The position numbers were made by a program, and so were the translations under genes. Positions 1 to 11,500 of a DNA stretch of 64,000 nucleotides are shown one piece after another. Within the stretch, counting starts at the first letter, position 1; each line of letters starts with the position of its first letter. The notes beneath the pieces were generated by a model. The model did not search any database. It saw nothing but the letters and a program-made list of their open reading frames with translations, and had not been told where the DNA came from. This DNA comes from Chaunax sp. Z400 (Eukaryota > Chordata > Actinopteri > Lophiiformes > Chaunacidae), in contig CM075202.1 of assembly GCA_037577475.1 (NCBI GenBank), forward strand, positions 10,112,501 to 10,176,500, written 5' to 3'.

Positions 1-429
1 GAAAAAAAGGAAGAAAACACTGAGTTTAGAGATTGAAAACCAAACTAGGGGCATAAATAAAGCATGTAATGTTTCTACGAGGCTGTTGGAAGTAGCACAG
101 ACTACCACTTCTATATTAATTACATTTGTATGCATGTAAAGCTGCACTATTGGCTGAAATGATTGTTCTGATGACTCAAGACTACCATCACAAGGCTCAT
201 CACGATGCACCATTATTTGAGGAGCTTAACATTTTTTTTCCCCCATGTTTTGTAAACATTTTGAACAATCAAAAGAATTTCATTTTCAGCTCAAGCCCTT
301 TTCCTGCATAGTACTGGTTTTACTGTGCACCCCATCATTAAGTGTGTGACACAATTCCAGTTTGGACTTAAAAAAATCATTCTTTTGAAATTACTGACAG
401 TGTGTTCCTGTGTTTGTGTTACATACTAC
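1..429. other. acbd3 intron, no feature seen
   Basis: This is intronic sequence downstream of the fifth visible acbd3 exon, whose donor (gtagta on the minus strand) begins at 429. I see no further exon before the edge. Confidence 0.7.
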
Positions 430-3400
430 CTGTTGCTGGGCCAGCTGCACCTGGTAGAGCTGCTGCATGTACTGCTGGTAGTGCTGCTCCTGGAGCTGTC
501 GAATGAGGCCCAGTTGTTGCTCTGGGCTGTTTGGGTACTGCTGAGCAGCATACTGTTGGAACTGCACTGCTGTCTGCGCATTCAACGCTGCCATTATCTG
601 TTGTCTGGGACATAGCACACAGGGGAGGAGTTGGTGAGGAAGGAAATACAGGAAACGGAGAGGAGAAAAGAAGTGGGTTTTAACACAGAGTAGGGCTGTG
701 GGAAGTATGGAGAGCTGTTCTCTGTGGACCAGGTTCCAGAGCTGAGAAGACAATAGTCCTGTAAGTATTATTGTCAGGGGACGGTGATGATCATTTAGAA
801 CTCATGCTTTAAGCCCAAGCACAGTATATTAACACAGTAAGACAGACAGACATACTTCTGCTGTTCAATCCGTAGTCGCTCCTCCTCTGCCTGTCTCCTT
901 TCTTCTTCCTCTCTCCTCAGCCTTTCCTCCTCCTCAAGCCTCCGTCTCTCCTCCTCCTGCCTTTGTCGCTCCCTCTCCTCCTCCTCCTGCCGCTGACGCT
1001 CCTCTTCTTCTCTCCTGGGGTAGAGCAAAGGTCACGAAGCGTATAATAAATGATGGAAAGGTTCCGTTTCTTAAAACATCTCATGCACCATCAGTCAATG
1101 AATGTCCAGTGGTTTTGCTGGCTGAATGTAGGACAAACTGAAACAGAGTGTGTATTTAGACGCTGTGGGAGACGGGGCACCTTACCTTTTCCTCTCCTGC
1201 TCCTCCCTTTCGATCTTGTGTGAGGTGACATAAGGATCAAAGAGGTTACAGCACTTGTTTAGCAGTTTGACAAATTCCACCATGGCTTCCTCCCTCTCCA
1301 TGTTACCCAGGGAGGCCCACTCTTTTCTGCACACAAAGCAAAAATGGACATGTAGATATATGTAATAGGCAACAGGGCATAATAGGTGACGCCATCAAGT
1401 ACTTTTGACTTCCAGCAACAAAGTAAGGAAAAATTCAAAGCTGTAGCATTGGCAACAACTGTTTGTTTGATTTTTAGAACACTGAAAAAAACAAGGAGAA
1501 AAACAATCTTAAAATCATGTCTTTATAAATTAAGTGTGAATAAAAAACAACAACTGAGCAATTAGCAAACCTTTCATAAATTTGAAAACTAAACGTGGTA
1601 GCTGTGCAACAGCTTAACCTTTAATACATAAAGAAACAACGTGTTTTAAATTGACAATCTAAAGAATTTGTGTGCACATTTTCTGAAAGACAGCAAAAAT
1701 GACAGAATACCTAACAAGGTTCAAAGATCACATGCACACGCGTAATCAGATGTCTGCTAGGGTTACCTGCGATCGTTGCCCAAGACATCAAAGAATCCGA
1801 CCTCCGGGGAAGCATCTGGATTATAAGGCCCCAGTAACACCTGCTTATGTAGAGCAACCAGTCGAAGCTTTTCCTCATAGGTTGGGTGAAAGGCCTTGCC
1901 ATCTTTTTCTGAGAGTGGAAAAGTGGAATGAGTTTGCATGTATTTATTGTTTATGTCCTGTAGTAAAAAGTGCTTGTGAATACTACAGTGCATCTTGGTG
2001 TTTTTGTACAACATAGTATTAAAAAACAGAAGCAGCATATAGGGTATCATATTTCCAGACCATATATAACAATTACTCTGTTGATTGTAGATGTTCTCCT
2101 TTTCAAAAACCATGGTCACTCAATAACAATCTCATGGCACTTAAATAGAAATTTATCTAAAATAAGGTGAGTCAAGAATTGGACACAAGTAACACAATGA
2201 GACCTAACACTCAAATGACTAGAAATGCAATGCACAGATTACTATTGTACAGAGCGGCAACCAAGCCAAAACCTGTTTGCTTAAGTGCCTAACAGTACCC
2301 AGCCCAATGTGCACTGCTAATGTTGAGTACACACTTTATATTAAAGCCACAGAGCTCAGCCACAGAGAGCAGGATATACTGTATATTCATTCCATATATT
2401 TCTTTGCAGGCTCACACATTAGATCTGAAGTGACCCATAGACTTTAGATTTATTAGTGAGATTGACGAAAGTGGAATGAGGCTTTAATCTTGAAACCTAA
2501 ATTACATGTTACAGCTGATTTTATGCAGCATTAATACATATTCCAAGCTGTCTTTTGAGGACAATGTATGCATTGTTCAATTTATGATGTTGATGTCACT
2601 GTTGTCTTTGAGATGATACTATTACTATAGTAATTCAAACTGTCTATATGAAACAGCTGACTTGTTTGTATGAATGGAAAACATACATTATCCAGTTGAT
2701 TTCCTGTTTGAGTGTCAGCAGTAGGGAGTGGTATGAGAAGACGCTTGGACTGAAAATTTAGCAGCCCTGTGATGTAATAGACGTAACGCTTAAGACATGG
2801 AGCTGAGAGTATGTAGCAGTTTTATCCTCAGAACTCATTCATTCAGGACAACAGGATGCTGTCAGCGTCTTATCAGAGAAAAGGCTGTGACAGTGGCTGA
2901 CATGCCGGATTCCTTCAGCAGTGGCTGGATTCCTTCAGCAGTGGCCGGGCAGGGCGTGTTTGCAGCTCTTAAACAAATAAGCTATCAGGACGGATAGCTT
3001 CTTCGATTCTAACTCCGGTGTTAATACAGAGGGGAGACAACTATAGGTAAACAATCGGAACAAAATGTCCTCAGGTCACACACAGACACGACTGGATTAC
3101 TTTGAAGCACCGAGATTGTTTCATCTTTCAGATGTCAATTACTATCTTATTAGTGGTGTCGGCTACTCGCTAGCTAAAGAGCTGAAGTAATTTTGCGGCT
3201 GACAACAGCAACCCCCGGGCGGTGACAGCGAAAAGCTAATGTTAGCTAACTGCTAACCACAGCGATTCGTCTCACAATTTATTGGTAAGTTCGGATGCTA
3301 GCTGCTTCTGCGTGTTAACTTAAAGCGTCATGAGTCTAATAAAAATACCTTTGAAGAATTTAAGGCCCATTCCGTAGAGCTCTTGCAAAGGAAAGCCCCA

Positions 3401-3616
3401 TTTCCTCTCTATGGCAGATTTGCTAGTCTCTCCATCTTCGCCTCCAGCGTCATCGGGCGTATCGGTCCCGGGTTCCGAGGGCCGTGGGTCCGGCTCTTCG
3501 GCGTGGTTTTGCTCGCCCTCCGGGTCGGGACTGAGAGTGAGGCCATCGATGGAAACTTCGAGCCGGCTGGAAGTAGCACTGTCGAGGTCGCCGCTCTGAA
3601 CCTCTGTCGCCATCAT
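430..3616 (-). CDS. acbd3: ACBD3, acyl-CoA-binding domain protein 3 (Golgi scaffold), 5' part
   Basis: Five coding exons are visible on the minus strand: 3616-3349, 1908-1767, 1326-1186, 1014-856 and 604-430, with matching splice sites and frame (885 nt, 295 codons). Residues about 75-180 form the acyl-CoA-binding domain (WGFPLQELYG, KDGKAFHPTYEEKL, GPYNPDASPEVGFFDVLGNDR). About 180-237 is an Arg/Glu-rich charged coiled coil, and about 237-295 is the Gln-rich segment (TAVQFQQYAAQQYP, LIRQLQEQHYQQYMQQ), which in the family binds PI4KB. The C-terminal GOLD domain exons lie beyond the left edge, so the gene is cut by the window, not broken. The family tethers PI4KB and giantin at the Golgi. The start has two consecutive Met codons (3616 and 3613); I give the first. 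The following intron ends at a consensus acceptor, and 1-429 is intron. Confidence 0.95.
2907..2946. repeat. 20-bp tandem duplication in acbd3 intron 1
   Basis: Two adjacent 20-bp copies (2907-2926 and 2927-2946) differ only at the last base. They lie in acbd3 intron 1. Confidence 0.9.
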
Positions 3617-3690
3617 GTAGACTGTCAGCTGAAGCAGCCACGTACCTACTTCCGTTTAGACTTGGCGGAAGTTCCGGGATTTTTTTTTCT
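3617..3690 (-). promoter_or_regulatory. Probable acbd3 core promoter with clustered ETS-type motifs
   Basis: Immediately upstream of the acbd3 start are an ACTTCCG motif near 3649-3655 and a head-to-head pair (CGGAA-G-TTCCG) at 3666-3676. The flanking first exon is GC-rich. ETS (GABPA/ELK-type) clusters at the start site are common in TATA-less housekeeping promoters. The assignment rests on motifs and position only. Confidence 0.5.
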
Positions 3691-5804
3691 TCATGTAAAT
3701 AATGACGAGGCTTTAACAGAAAAGATAAATTTTAGAGAAATTAGGTTGAAATTGAATCTATTCCATGTTTTTTTTTAGTATTTTGAAAACATGATACCCG
3801 TAATTCCTTTTTTTTGTTAATTTTGCTCAAAATATAAAAAAGGAATGTTGCATTTTTTTCTTTTTTGATGACTTTTATTGTATTTATCAATACAGTATGT
3901 AAAACTATGGTATAAAAGCAATGAGAACAAACAATCACATTTGTGAGTTTTTAAAAAAAAAAATTCTAATCCATAATGTCAAAGCAACACCCAAATTACA
4001 AACTCTGAGACGTCCCCAGTAGCGCTTTACCCCTGTTATTTACAGCAGAAGAACTGACCATAATTTTTGTCTGTGCTTACGATACAAATGTTTAAAAAAT
4101 GTGACTATTGAAGGTGCCGACTATTGTTTTGTAATGTTAAATATGACAACCTAAAAAAAAAAAGCAAACAATAAAGATCCCCGGTGGTCAAACTATCCAG
4201 TTAAGAAGATTTTTCTTAACATTATGTGCTTAGCAAAACCAAACTTCACCCTCAACTACTGCTTGTGATTTTACTAATGCATGCTTACAATGAGCACATT
4301 TTTATGACAAAATTATGAATGTGCTATAGTTCATCAAAACACCCCTCAAATACACAAAGAATGGACTCACAACAAAGGCTTATGAGACAGCTGACTTTTC
4401 AACATATAGTTGCAAACTTGTGAGGATAATTTACCTGTCTGCCTGCATGTTAAATGTATAATGGTTGGTCAGACTTTAAAGGTGTGAATGCTTCTGCTTG
4501 TGTCTACACTGTCAGCTGGCAACTGGAAACAGCCAGTAGGGTAGGAAGTGTTTTTACTGTCTGATGTTAGAAAGTACAGTCAGTTAACAGCAACATACAG
4601 CATATCAAGACAACAACAGCCTGATTTTAGCATAGCAATCAGATCTATGCACACCAGCAATACCTAATTAGAGCCCTCAGACAAAGCAACCGTTGAACTG
4701 TGAATGACTTCTCAAACAAGCTCATCCTATCTGAACAATGCTGTATGTGTCAACATCTAGAGATCAACAAGTGCTGTTGGGGATGAGAAACATGGCTGTC
4801 AAGTTTTCCACGAAGATTTCCACAAAAAAAAAAAAAAAAAAAAAACCTGGGAAAACATTTAATGTTTTATCAGGTCCAGGTCTCTTTCAGGAGCATGATG
4901 CTAACTTCTGACACTATATCACTTTATATTGCAATAATCATGTCACTCCACACCCCAAGTAATTTAATTTAATATGATTTTTAAAACAAAGTATGTTCAA
5001 AATTCTCTCTGGCATAAGAATCAACTTGGACTTCTACTAAAAATACCTGGAATCACAAAAGCTCATTCATCCAAGTCTTGTCCAAACATGTGTGAACAAA
5101 TTAGTCTGTCTGTGGTGCTACCTGACCTCCTGACTTGATCCCCCTTTGGATCAGATGATATGAAGAGCCCTCTCCTGAGTCCTTTTGAACTGAGGTTTGT
5201 GTATTGAGATAAACTTTGTTGCCACTGAAAAGGGGGCAGGAAGAATAACTTCCCACATACATCAGTATTGAGGAGCCGACATCTAAAGGCCTTAATCTTT
5301 AAAAAAAAAAAAATATGTTTGACATTTAATCCTAAGGGAAAGATAAAGACTTGTCTTGTTGCAGGAACCACATTCAGAATGCTCTAAAACATTCTCAAAG
5401 ATATTTTTTGAACACAGTTATAAATTGATTTACTGTCCCTGTGCTTTATTAATAAAATAAACTTAACAAATGCACATTATTTATCATATGTATTTAATTT
5501 AGTACACAAATACCTAATGCATTTAAGGGACAAGAATCTGGTCACATACATGGCCTTGCTTCTATAATAAGTTGTTGAAATACATGGGGATGTATTTACT
5601 TTTTGCTAAACAGTATGATAGTTGAAAAAAGATTATTAGATACAACAGGAAAAAAATAAATATTAATCTCTATTATCAAGCGACAAACTGCAGCCCTTGT
5701 GAGGCTTGTTGAGGAAATGGCAGTTTCCGACTGACTCTCTTTGAAGGCTATAGGTCCATTATGGCTTCATCCATTCCAAAGCGCATAAATGTTTTCACTG
5801 CCGA
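3691..5804. other. Intergenic region between acbd3 and mixl1
   Basis: This is an AT-rich divergent intergenic stretch. It contains poly(A) runs (for example 4824-4845) but no convincing exon, RNA gene or transposon. Regulatory sequence for mixl1 could extend here, but I cannot delimit any. Confidence 0.6.
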
Positions 5805-5995
5805 TGTGTATTGAGCATGCAGATTCCATTAAGAACTCCTTAAAGAGACATGCGGCCGCTCCACCGCGCCAGGTGTGAGATGTTCACACCTCCACCGGCC
5901 TGCAGACGTCTGAAGTTGCTGCACGGCCGCTGCAGTGCCAGCCGACACTGATGGTCGCCCCATTCACACATACAGGTTGTGTTGCACCTTTGATC
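5805..5995 (+). promoter_or_regulatory. Putative Nodal/T-box responsive module upstream of mixl1
   Basis: Within 190 bp upstream of the mixl1 start I see four motif types. TGTGTATT at 5805-5812 fits the FoxH1 consensus. AGGTGTGA (5871-5878) and TCACACCT (5884-5891) are a perfect inverted pair of T-box half-sites spaced by 5 bp. CAGACGTCTG at 5903-5912 holds two Smad-type AGAC/GTCT boxes. CTTTGAT at 5988-5994 is TCF/LEF-like. Mix-family genes are known targets of Nodal-Smad2/FoxH1 and of the T-box factors Eomes/Brachyury, which makes the cluster plausible. No binding is shown by the sequence itself. Confidence 0.55.
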
Positions 5996-6066
5996 GCGGG
6001 GGGGATTTAACCCCAGCGAGTGCGCGGGCCTCAAATTCAGTCGCTGGAGGCAAGGAGTTGAGCATC

Positions 6067-7479
6067 ATGTCTTCAGTCCATCGGAATATGCGCGTCGGAG
6101 ATCTGAATCATTTCCAGGTGTATCACGACGGGACTTTGCAGATGAACAGCATGGTGAACTCAGGTTGGTGCATTCTGGGCTGTGCACGCAAAATCCAGCG
6201 TCACATTCGTGAGGCTGCTGCTTATTTAACTTTAAATTATGTCTGCCTTTTCCTGATTCCAGATTATGGAGCGTCAGATGCTCCAAACTACTTCAGCTCT
6301 GCAAACTCTGTACCGAGGGTGGATAAATGCGTGGCAATACTGACCCACAGGAGGAAGAGGACAAACTTCACGCAGCAGCAGATTGAGGTGCTGGAGAAAG
6401 TTTACTCAGACACTAAATACCCTGACATCTACCTACGGGAGAGATTGGAGGCTCTGACCGGGCTACCGGAGTCCAGAATTCAGGTAATGTAGGCCTCGTC
6501 CACCGCCGATTTTCAGTGTCAAATGATTAAAACCAAAGTTTTGTAATACGGATCAAACTTCACTTGCTGCCCTGCAAATTTCAGGTGTGGTTTCAGAACA
6601 GAAGGGCCAAGTCTCGTCGCCAAGTGGGCTCATCTGTGCCCGTGAAGGTCGCCAACCCACCAGCAGGTGGCCCCTTCAGCCAACAACAGAGCAGGATGGG
6701 CCCAGAGAGAGGTAGCCTAAGCATTCAGTGTTAGTGCGGCATTGTCAGCTGTAGTTAGTTCTACCATGAAGTCAAATGAATCCCAATTTACTACTCAAGA
6801 CAGTTGATTTTGAGTGTTTCTTTAAAATGGGTGAAAGAGAAATGTAATACATAAGGTCTTTTTTCATCTCAGAATTAATTGCTGCATTATGTTTGTTTCA
6901 GTTTATGACAGCAATCAGGGAGCTGAGGCACAGAGGATAGGAGGTTTTGGCCTGCAGGATAGTTTCAGACCTACAATGCACCAAAACACGGAGGACACTC
7001 ACACCACCAGTATACCCAGTATGCCCAGCAGCTACGAACACACAGCTGTCTCCTGTGTTTATGATAAGGAGGGAACCAGAGTAAAGCCTGAGCAGATGCA
7101 ACGACACAAGCTCAGTGTCGACATCCCGTGCTGCAACGTCCATCTGTATCCCAAGGAGAACGAGCATCATCCCATAAATGAAGCCAAAATGGCTGGCGAC
7201 CAGGGTTCACAGGTACTGATGGAATATGACAATTTCCCACCTAACAAGACCATTGGACCAGAGATGAAGGTTGTGATTCCTCCCATCCCGACCCAGAATA
7301 ACTTGAGCAGATCATCACCAAAGGATAATGGTTGCCAAATCCAGTACCCGTGTATGAGGGCCTCTGGGGACGGGTTCAGCCACTTCTCTCCAATCCATAG
7401 CACTGAGGCACAAGACTTTACAGAGTCAGACTCTGACTGGGAAAATGAGGCCATGGGTGGCTTTGGGGCCTTTATGTAA
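6067..7479 (+). CDS. mixl1: Mix-type paired-like homeobox protein (mixl1, known as bon in zebrafish)
   Basis: Four exons, 6067-6163, 6263-6483, 6585-6711 and 6902-7479, join in frame to 340 codons plus TAA. The homeodomain spans about residues 61-120 (RRKRTNFTQQQIEVLEKVY ... QVWFQNRRAKSRR) with Gln at position 50, and intron 2 falls within recognition helix 3. Residues 261-266 read PPNKTI, the Smad2-interaction motif of Mixer-type proteins. The C-terminus is acidic (ESDSDWENEAMGG), as in the Mix family. These factors act in the nucleus in mesendoderm specification downstream of Nodal. The frame is open upstream to an ATG at 5935, but that extension has no family resemblance and covers the putative promoter, so I chose 6067. 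The location between acbd3 and lin9 matches the human MIXL1 locus. Confidence 0.93.
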
Positions 7480-7527
7480 CTCATACTGAAAGGTGGTGTA
7501 AAGAAAGCAGTGTGTATTATAAGAGGC

Positions 7528-7577
7528 AATAAACAGTTTTTTGCATAAGAAGAACATTTGTATTTATTGTAAATAAA
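7528..7577. terminator. Convergent polyadenylation region of mixl1 and perhaps lin9
   Basis: AATAAA at 7528-7533 lies 49 bp after the mixl1 stop and is its likely polyA signal. A second AATAAA occurs at 7572-7577. TTTATT at 7563-7568 is AATAAA on the minus strand and could end the lin9 transcript, which converges here (lin9 stop at 8563). The lin9 use is inference. Confidence 0.5.
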
Positions 7578-8562
7578 GTAATAACGTTTTCAAACGGTTA
7601 AAAACAAGTTGATCGTTTTCATCTGTTCATAAAAACTAATAGGCCAAATACTGCTTTGCAATATTATGTTTAATATAAAATGACAAACATTTATTTACAA
7701 TTGCCCTGAGGCACTCACATATACAACTTTACAAACCTGAAAAAAGGAGACTCTCAGAAAAAACTGAAATTTTGAGATTACATTAGTGATGCAGGCTTGG
7801 TGGGGGGGGTTGGGGGTGGGGGGTTTGCAGCAACAGCAATGCCAAATATGGAAATGCTGAGATCGTCTTCGGGAGTAAAATACATCAAAACCCCAGAGTT
7901 CTCCTTTATAAAAATACCCAAATCTCTTTTCAGTGCACACAAAATTATAAAAGCCATTTCTGAATAGATAGCAGAAATGTTGACGATAGTCCTAATAATC
8001 ACAGATATTGTACAATTATCTACAATAAACAATTTTATAAAATATTCTTTAGCCTCCCTGTGCTTACCATCAGTGGAGAAACAGAACATAACAGGAACAA
8101 GAAGGAAACCTCAGAAATAGCAAAATATTGTTCATAACCATACGCAACTACTCAAAAAATAAATAAATATGAACTATAAAAACTGTAAGATTTAATGTTT
8201 GGCACGTGAAACCAATAAATAACCATTGAGTTTGGAGTTGTGGATTTGCCGCAATAGATGAAGACTCTTTCGGGTTTGTGTTCAAGTGGGTGCACCAACA
8301 TTTTCATACAATAAAATGAGTGGGTAAAATACATCTCCACTCCCTGCAGCACAAAGCATCAGGAGTCTGGGTGCGATTCGGAGTCGTTGCACTACGACAT
8401 CCAAATTCAGATTGCATGGTGGTCCAAAACATCCATGGGAGCATCCATTTTTGTTTGCAGTCTTGCAACAGTTCAGGTGAAAGCACTATCTCAAAAAGGT
8501 GATATTAAAATGGCCCACACTTGTGTGTGTGCGTGTATGTGTGGTGCGGCTGATGCAGACAT
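7578..8562. other. mixl1-lin9 tail-to-tail interval, probable lin9 3' UTR
   Basis: No coding exon is seen here. The interval is downstream of both genes and probably holds the lin9 3' UTR on the minus strand. It includes a G-rich run at 7800-7825. Confidence 0.5.
7800..7825 (+). other. G-rich run, G-quadruplex candidate
   Basis: Three G tracts of 8, 5 and 6 are separated by TT and T. The long tract can supply two G3 runs, so four stacked tracts are possible. The run lies in the probable lin9 3' UTR, where the transcript would carry the C-rich complement. Confidence 0.6.
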
Positions 8563-11500
8563 TCAGACTGCATTGGTGTTGTTGGCAGCAAATGCATGCA
8601 GGTTGCCGAGCTGACTAAGGCCACTCTGGATGTGTGCCACATGGATCTCGACATTATTCTGGAAGCAACTGTAAAAAAGAAAAGAAAAAAAAGACAAGAG
8701 TAGAAGAAATGTTCAGTGCGTTGAGGTTAACTGAATGGTGATTAGTAGTGGCTTGGATTGTTGCGTGTAGTGTGACTTAGGAGGTAAAGTAAGAGAATAC
8801 TGAAGAGTGTTTTCACCTGAGGTTTGAGGGATCAATAGATGCCTTGATGTCATTAAGAGAGTCCATTAGAGATTTAAACTCAAACGAATTCAAGTCTCCT
8901 CCATCTGCCAGACACTGCAGAAGAAGAAAAAAAACACACAAAAATCAGTAAATGAACACACTTCATGAACCACACATATCCATTGTCCTCTTGATGTTCA
9001 ACAGCTGAGCCTTCATACACACTCTACCTTGATCTGTAGCAGCAGAGCCGTGAGGCGGGAGATGAGGTGAGTGAGGCTGGGGTTTGTCACACTCTGCTGC
9101 TCCTCCTTTGTGGAGACGCTCAGCTGAACCATCTGCTGGGCCTCGTCTTCACAGCGCCGCCGCAGCTCTGTGGGATGGTCGGCTGGAACCATGCCCTGAT
9201 CCGGAGCAAGCTGCACAGACACATGGGGGATTCACATCTTACACAAGTAAATGTTTGTTGTTGTTTTTTTTGGTTTTCCAGGAAGGAAGTGACCTGCTAG
9301 AAATGTCAGAACAGATACGCATTATTTCCTGTATTTTAGCTTCATAGGTAGTAACTGTTGATGGCACTGAAGTGTATCTACTGACTTACTTCACAGCAGA
9401 ACTGCTGAACTTCATGAAGCACCTTGTTGAGATCTTTATTGAGCTGTTCAAGCTCAAGCACTGTAGTAGCATATCGCTTCTGGAAGTCTAAGTCAATAGT
9501 CATCGAGTACGACTTCTGCACATAAAAAAAAACCAACAAAAATCAGAGTTTTAGTTACATTGGATGCATCTCGGAATGTATTTGAAGCCACTTGTATTTT
9601 TAAATGAGGATGGTTGTACCAGCTTCTCTGCCTCCGTGTTCATTTCTTTCAAATGCTTGATGTGTTCTTTCTTTATCATGAGGATCTTGGACAACCTTGT
9701 CTAGTTACAGAAAAAAAAAGGTGGAGATTTTGATAGATAAAAGTGTGACAAAAACTAGGATGTCAGATTTTAGTATTTAACATGAAGTATTTACGACTTG
9801 AACGAGGAACTTGACAGGAAATCCTCCCAGAGTATCTCCTTCGGCACCAGGCAGTTTGTTCCTCCATGGTGATTGGTTGATAAGAGGGTCATTGTCCTAT
9901 TATTACAAAAGATGGACTATTAACTTATTTATCTTAAGCAATGTAGATAGGAAGATATATGCTATTGTTCTAAAGACTGTGACATCAATTTCAATTCATT
10001 TTCTAAAGAAGAATTAAGTTCATACTGATTCATGACAGAAAACAAATACCAGATAACACAAGTACATTTATACTCAAGCCAGTAGAAATCTCATCAGTTT
10101 CTCTTTTTTCAGTGACTTGATTCTGTGACACTGACTGTAATGTCCATATAGAGTAAATCTATTGGCCACTGGCAAATCCACAGATTTGCATGCATACAAT
10201 TACAGCCTGTTTACACTATAGTTCTCTTGACATCACAGAGCGGTATTACAGTCATGCGGGTATCGTCACAGCTCTATGTTCAATGAAACCACCTCAGAAT
10301 TATAGCCTCCCTGGCCAGTTAGCTGTTGTGGTAGAAGTAGGTTTAGAGTACCATGAGGACAGGAGTGGTAGCCGCTTGATAAGCCCCTCTAGGTGGAGTC
10401 ATGAGGTTCTGCATGTAGCGTGTTGTCCGATGCTTCTGGGCAAAGGCTGAAATTGGCATGGTCTCATTGGGCTCATTGCTCTGGAAAAAACAATCATCAT
10501 CAGGTACATTATTCAATTCCATTAGTGCACCTATTGTACATCTTGCCATTCTAACGATTTCTTGTTCTTTAATGATACTGGATTATAACATTTTTACGTG
10601 TCTAACTTCAAACACAACAGTGGAGCTGTCAGCAAAGCAACAGGCGAATCTCACCAGGACTTCGTAGTCAGGCACTGTGTGTGTTCCCAGGCCACTGCGG
10701 TCAAAGGTGACACGATAGGTGGCAGCACTGGTGTCCACTGCATCAATCTGCCCCGTGAACAACCCATCATGGACGCCTCGGAGTCGAGCTGTGGATGGGG
10801 AAAAAAATTAAATAAATAAAAGTCAGAATTTGTACTCGTGATGTCATACAGATCCAACCTTACTCGAGGGTTACTGGGTTTGAAATTCCACATCAGCCCA
10901 TTTACACATTAAGATGTAGTTACTGTATGGTGCTGTATGTACTTATGGTTGTTTGATCAACATACTGAAAATGTAACCTGGCTTGCATTGCAGGTCATTT
11001 GACTACAATGATAACCTTTAACCTGGGCCGTCTGGCTGTTGTAACTGCGGTCACTGGTGTGTTTTCATTTCAGTACATCTTACCAGTGACTTTTGTTCCG
11101 ATGTTAAGTCTCAGGGGAATTTCATCTGGAAGATCTTTGCAGTTTGACACGTCTGATATTTTTCCTTGTTGCAGCAGGCGCATCTTCTGCCTCTTCTGTC
11201 TCAGCGCTGTCCGCTCCTCATCAAAGAATGCAGACGAACACCTGGATGGGACAACGAAGTATAGAGCTGTTTTTTTTTTAGATCTTTGTTCGAGGAAACT
11301 GTTATATGAAAAATAAAGTGAGAACACTATTTTACATATCAGGGCAGTATTTCACTTGCATTTGAGGCTAAAAATAGATATGTGTGAACTGGAAAAATAA
11401 ATCATGAGTTAATAAATGCTACAACTTCTCAAGACCAAGAAAAGTCTCCTCTGTTGTTTCCCAAATTGTTGGAAAAGTGGCCAGGGTTATCACCAAGGTA

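Noticed and set aside
5935..6066. Upstream in-frame ATG extending mixl1 by 44 residues
   Set aside because: The added residues resemble no Mix protein and overlap the motif cluster. The 6067 start gives a family-like N-terminus.
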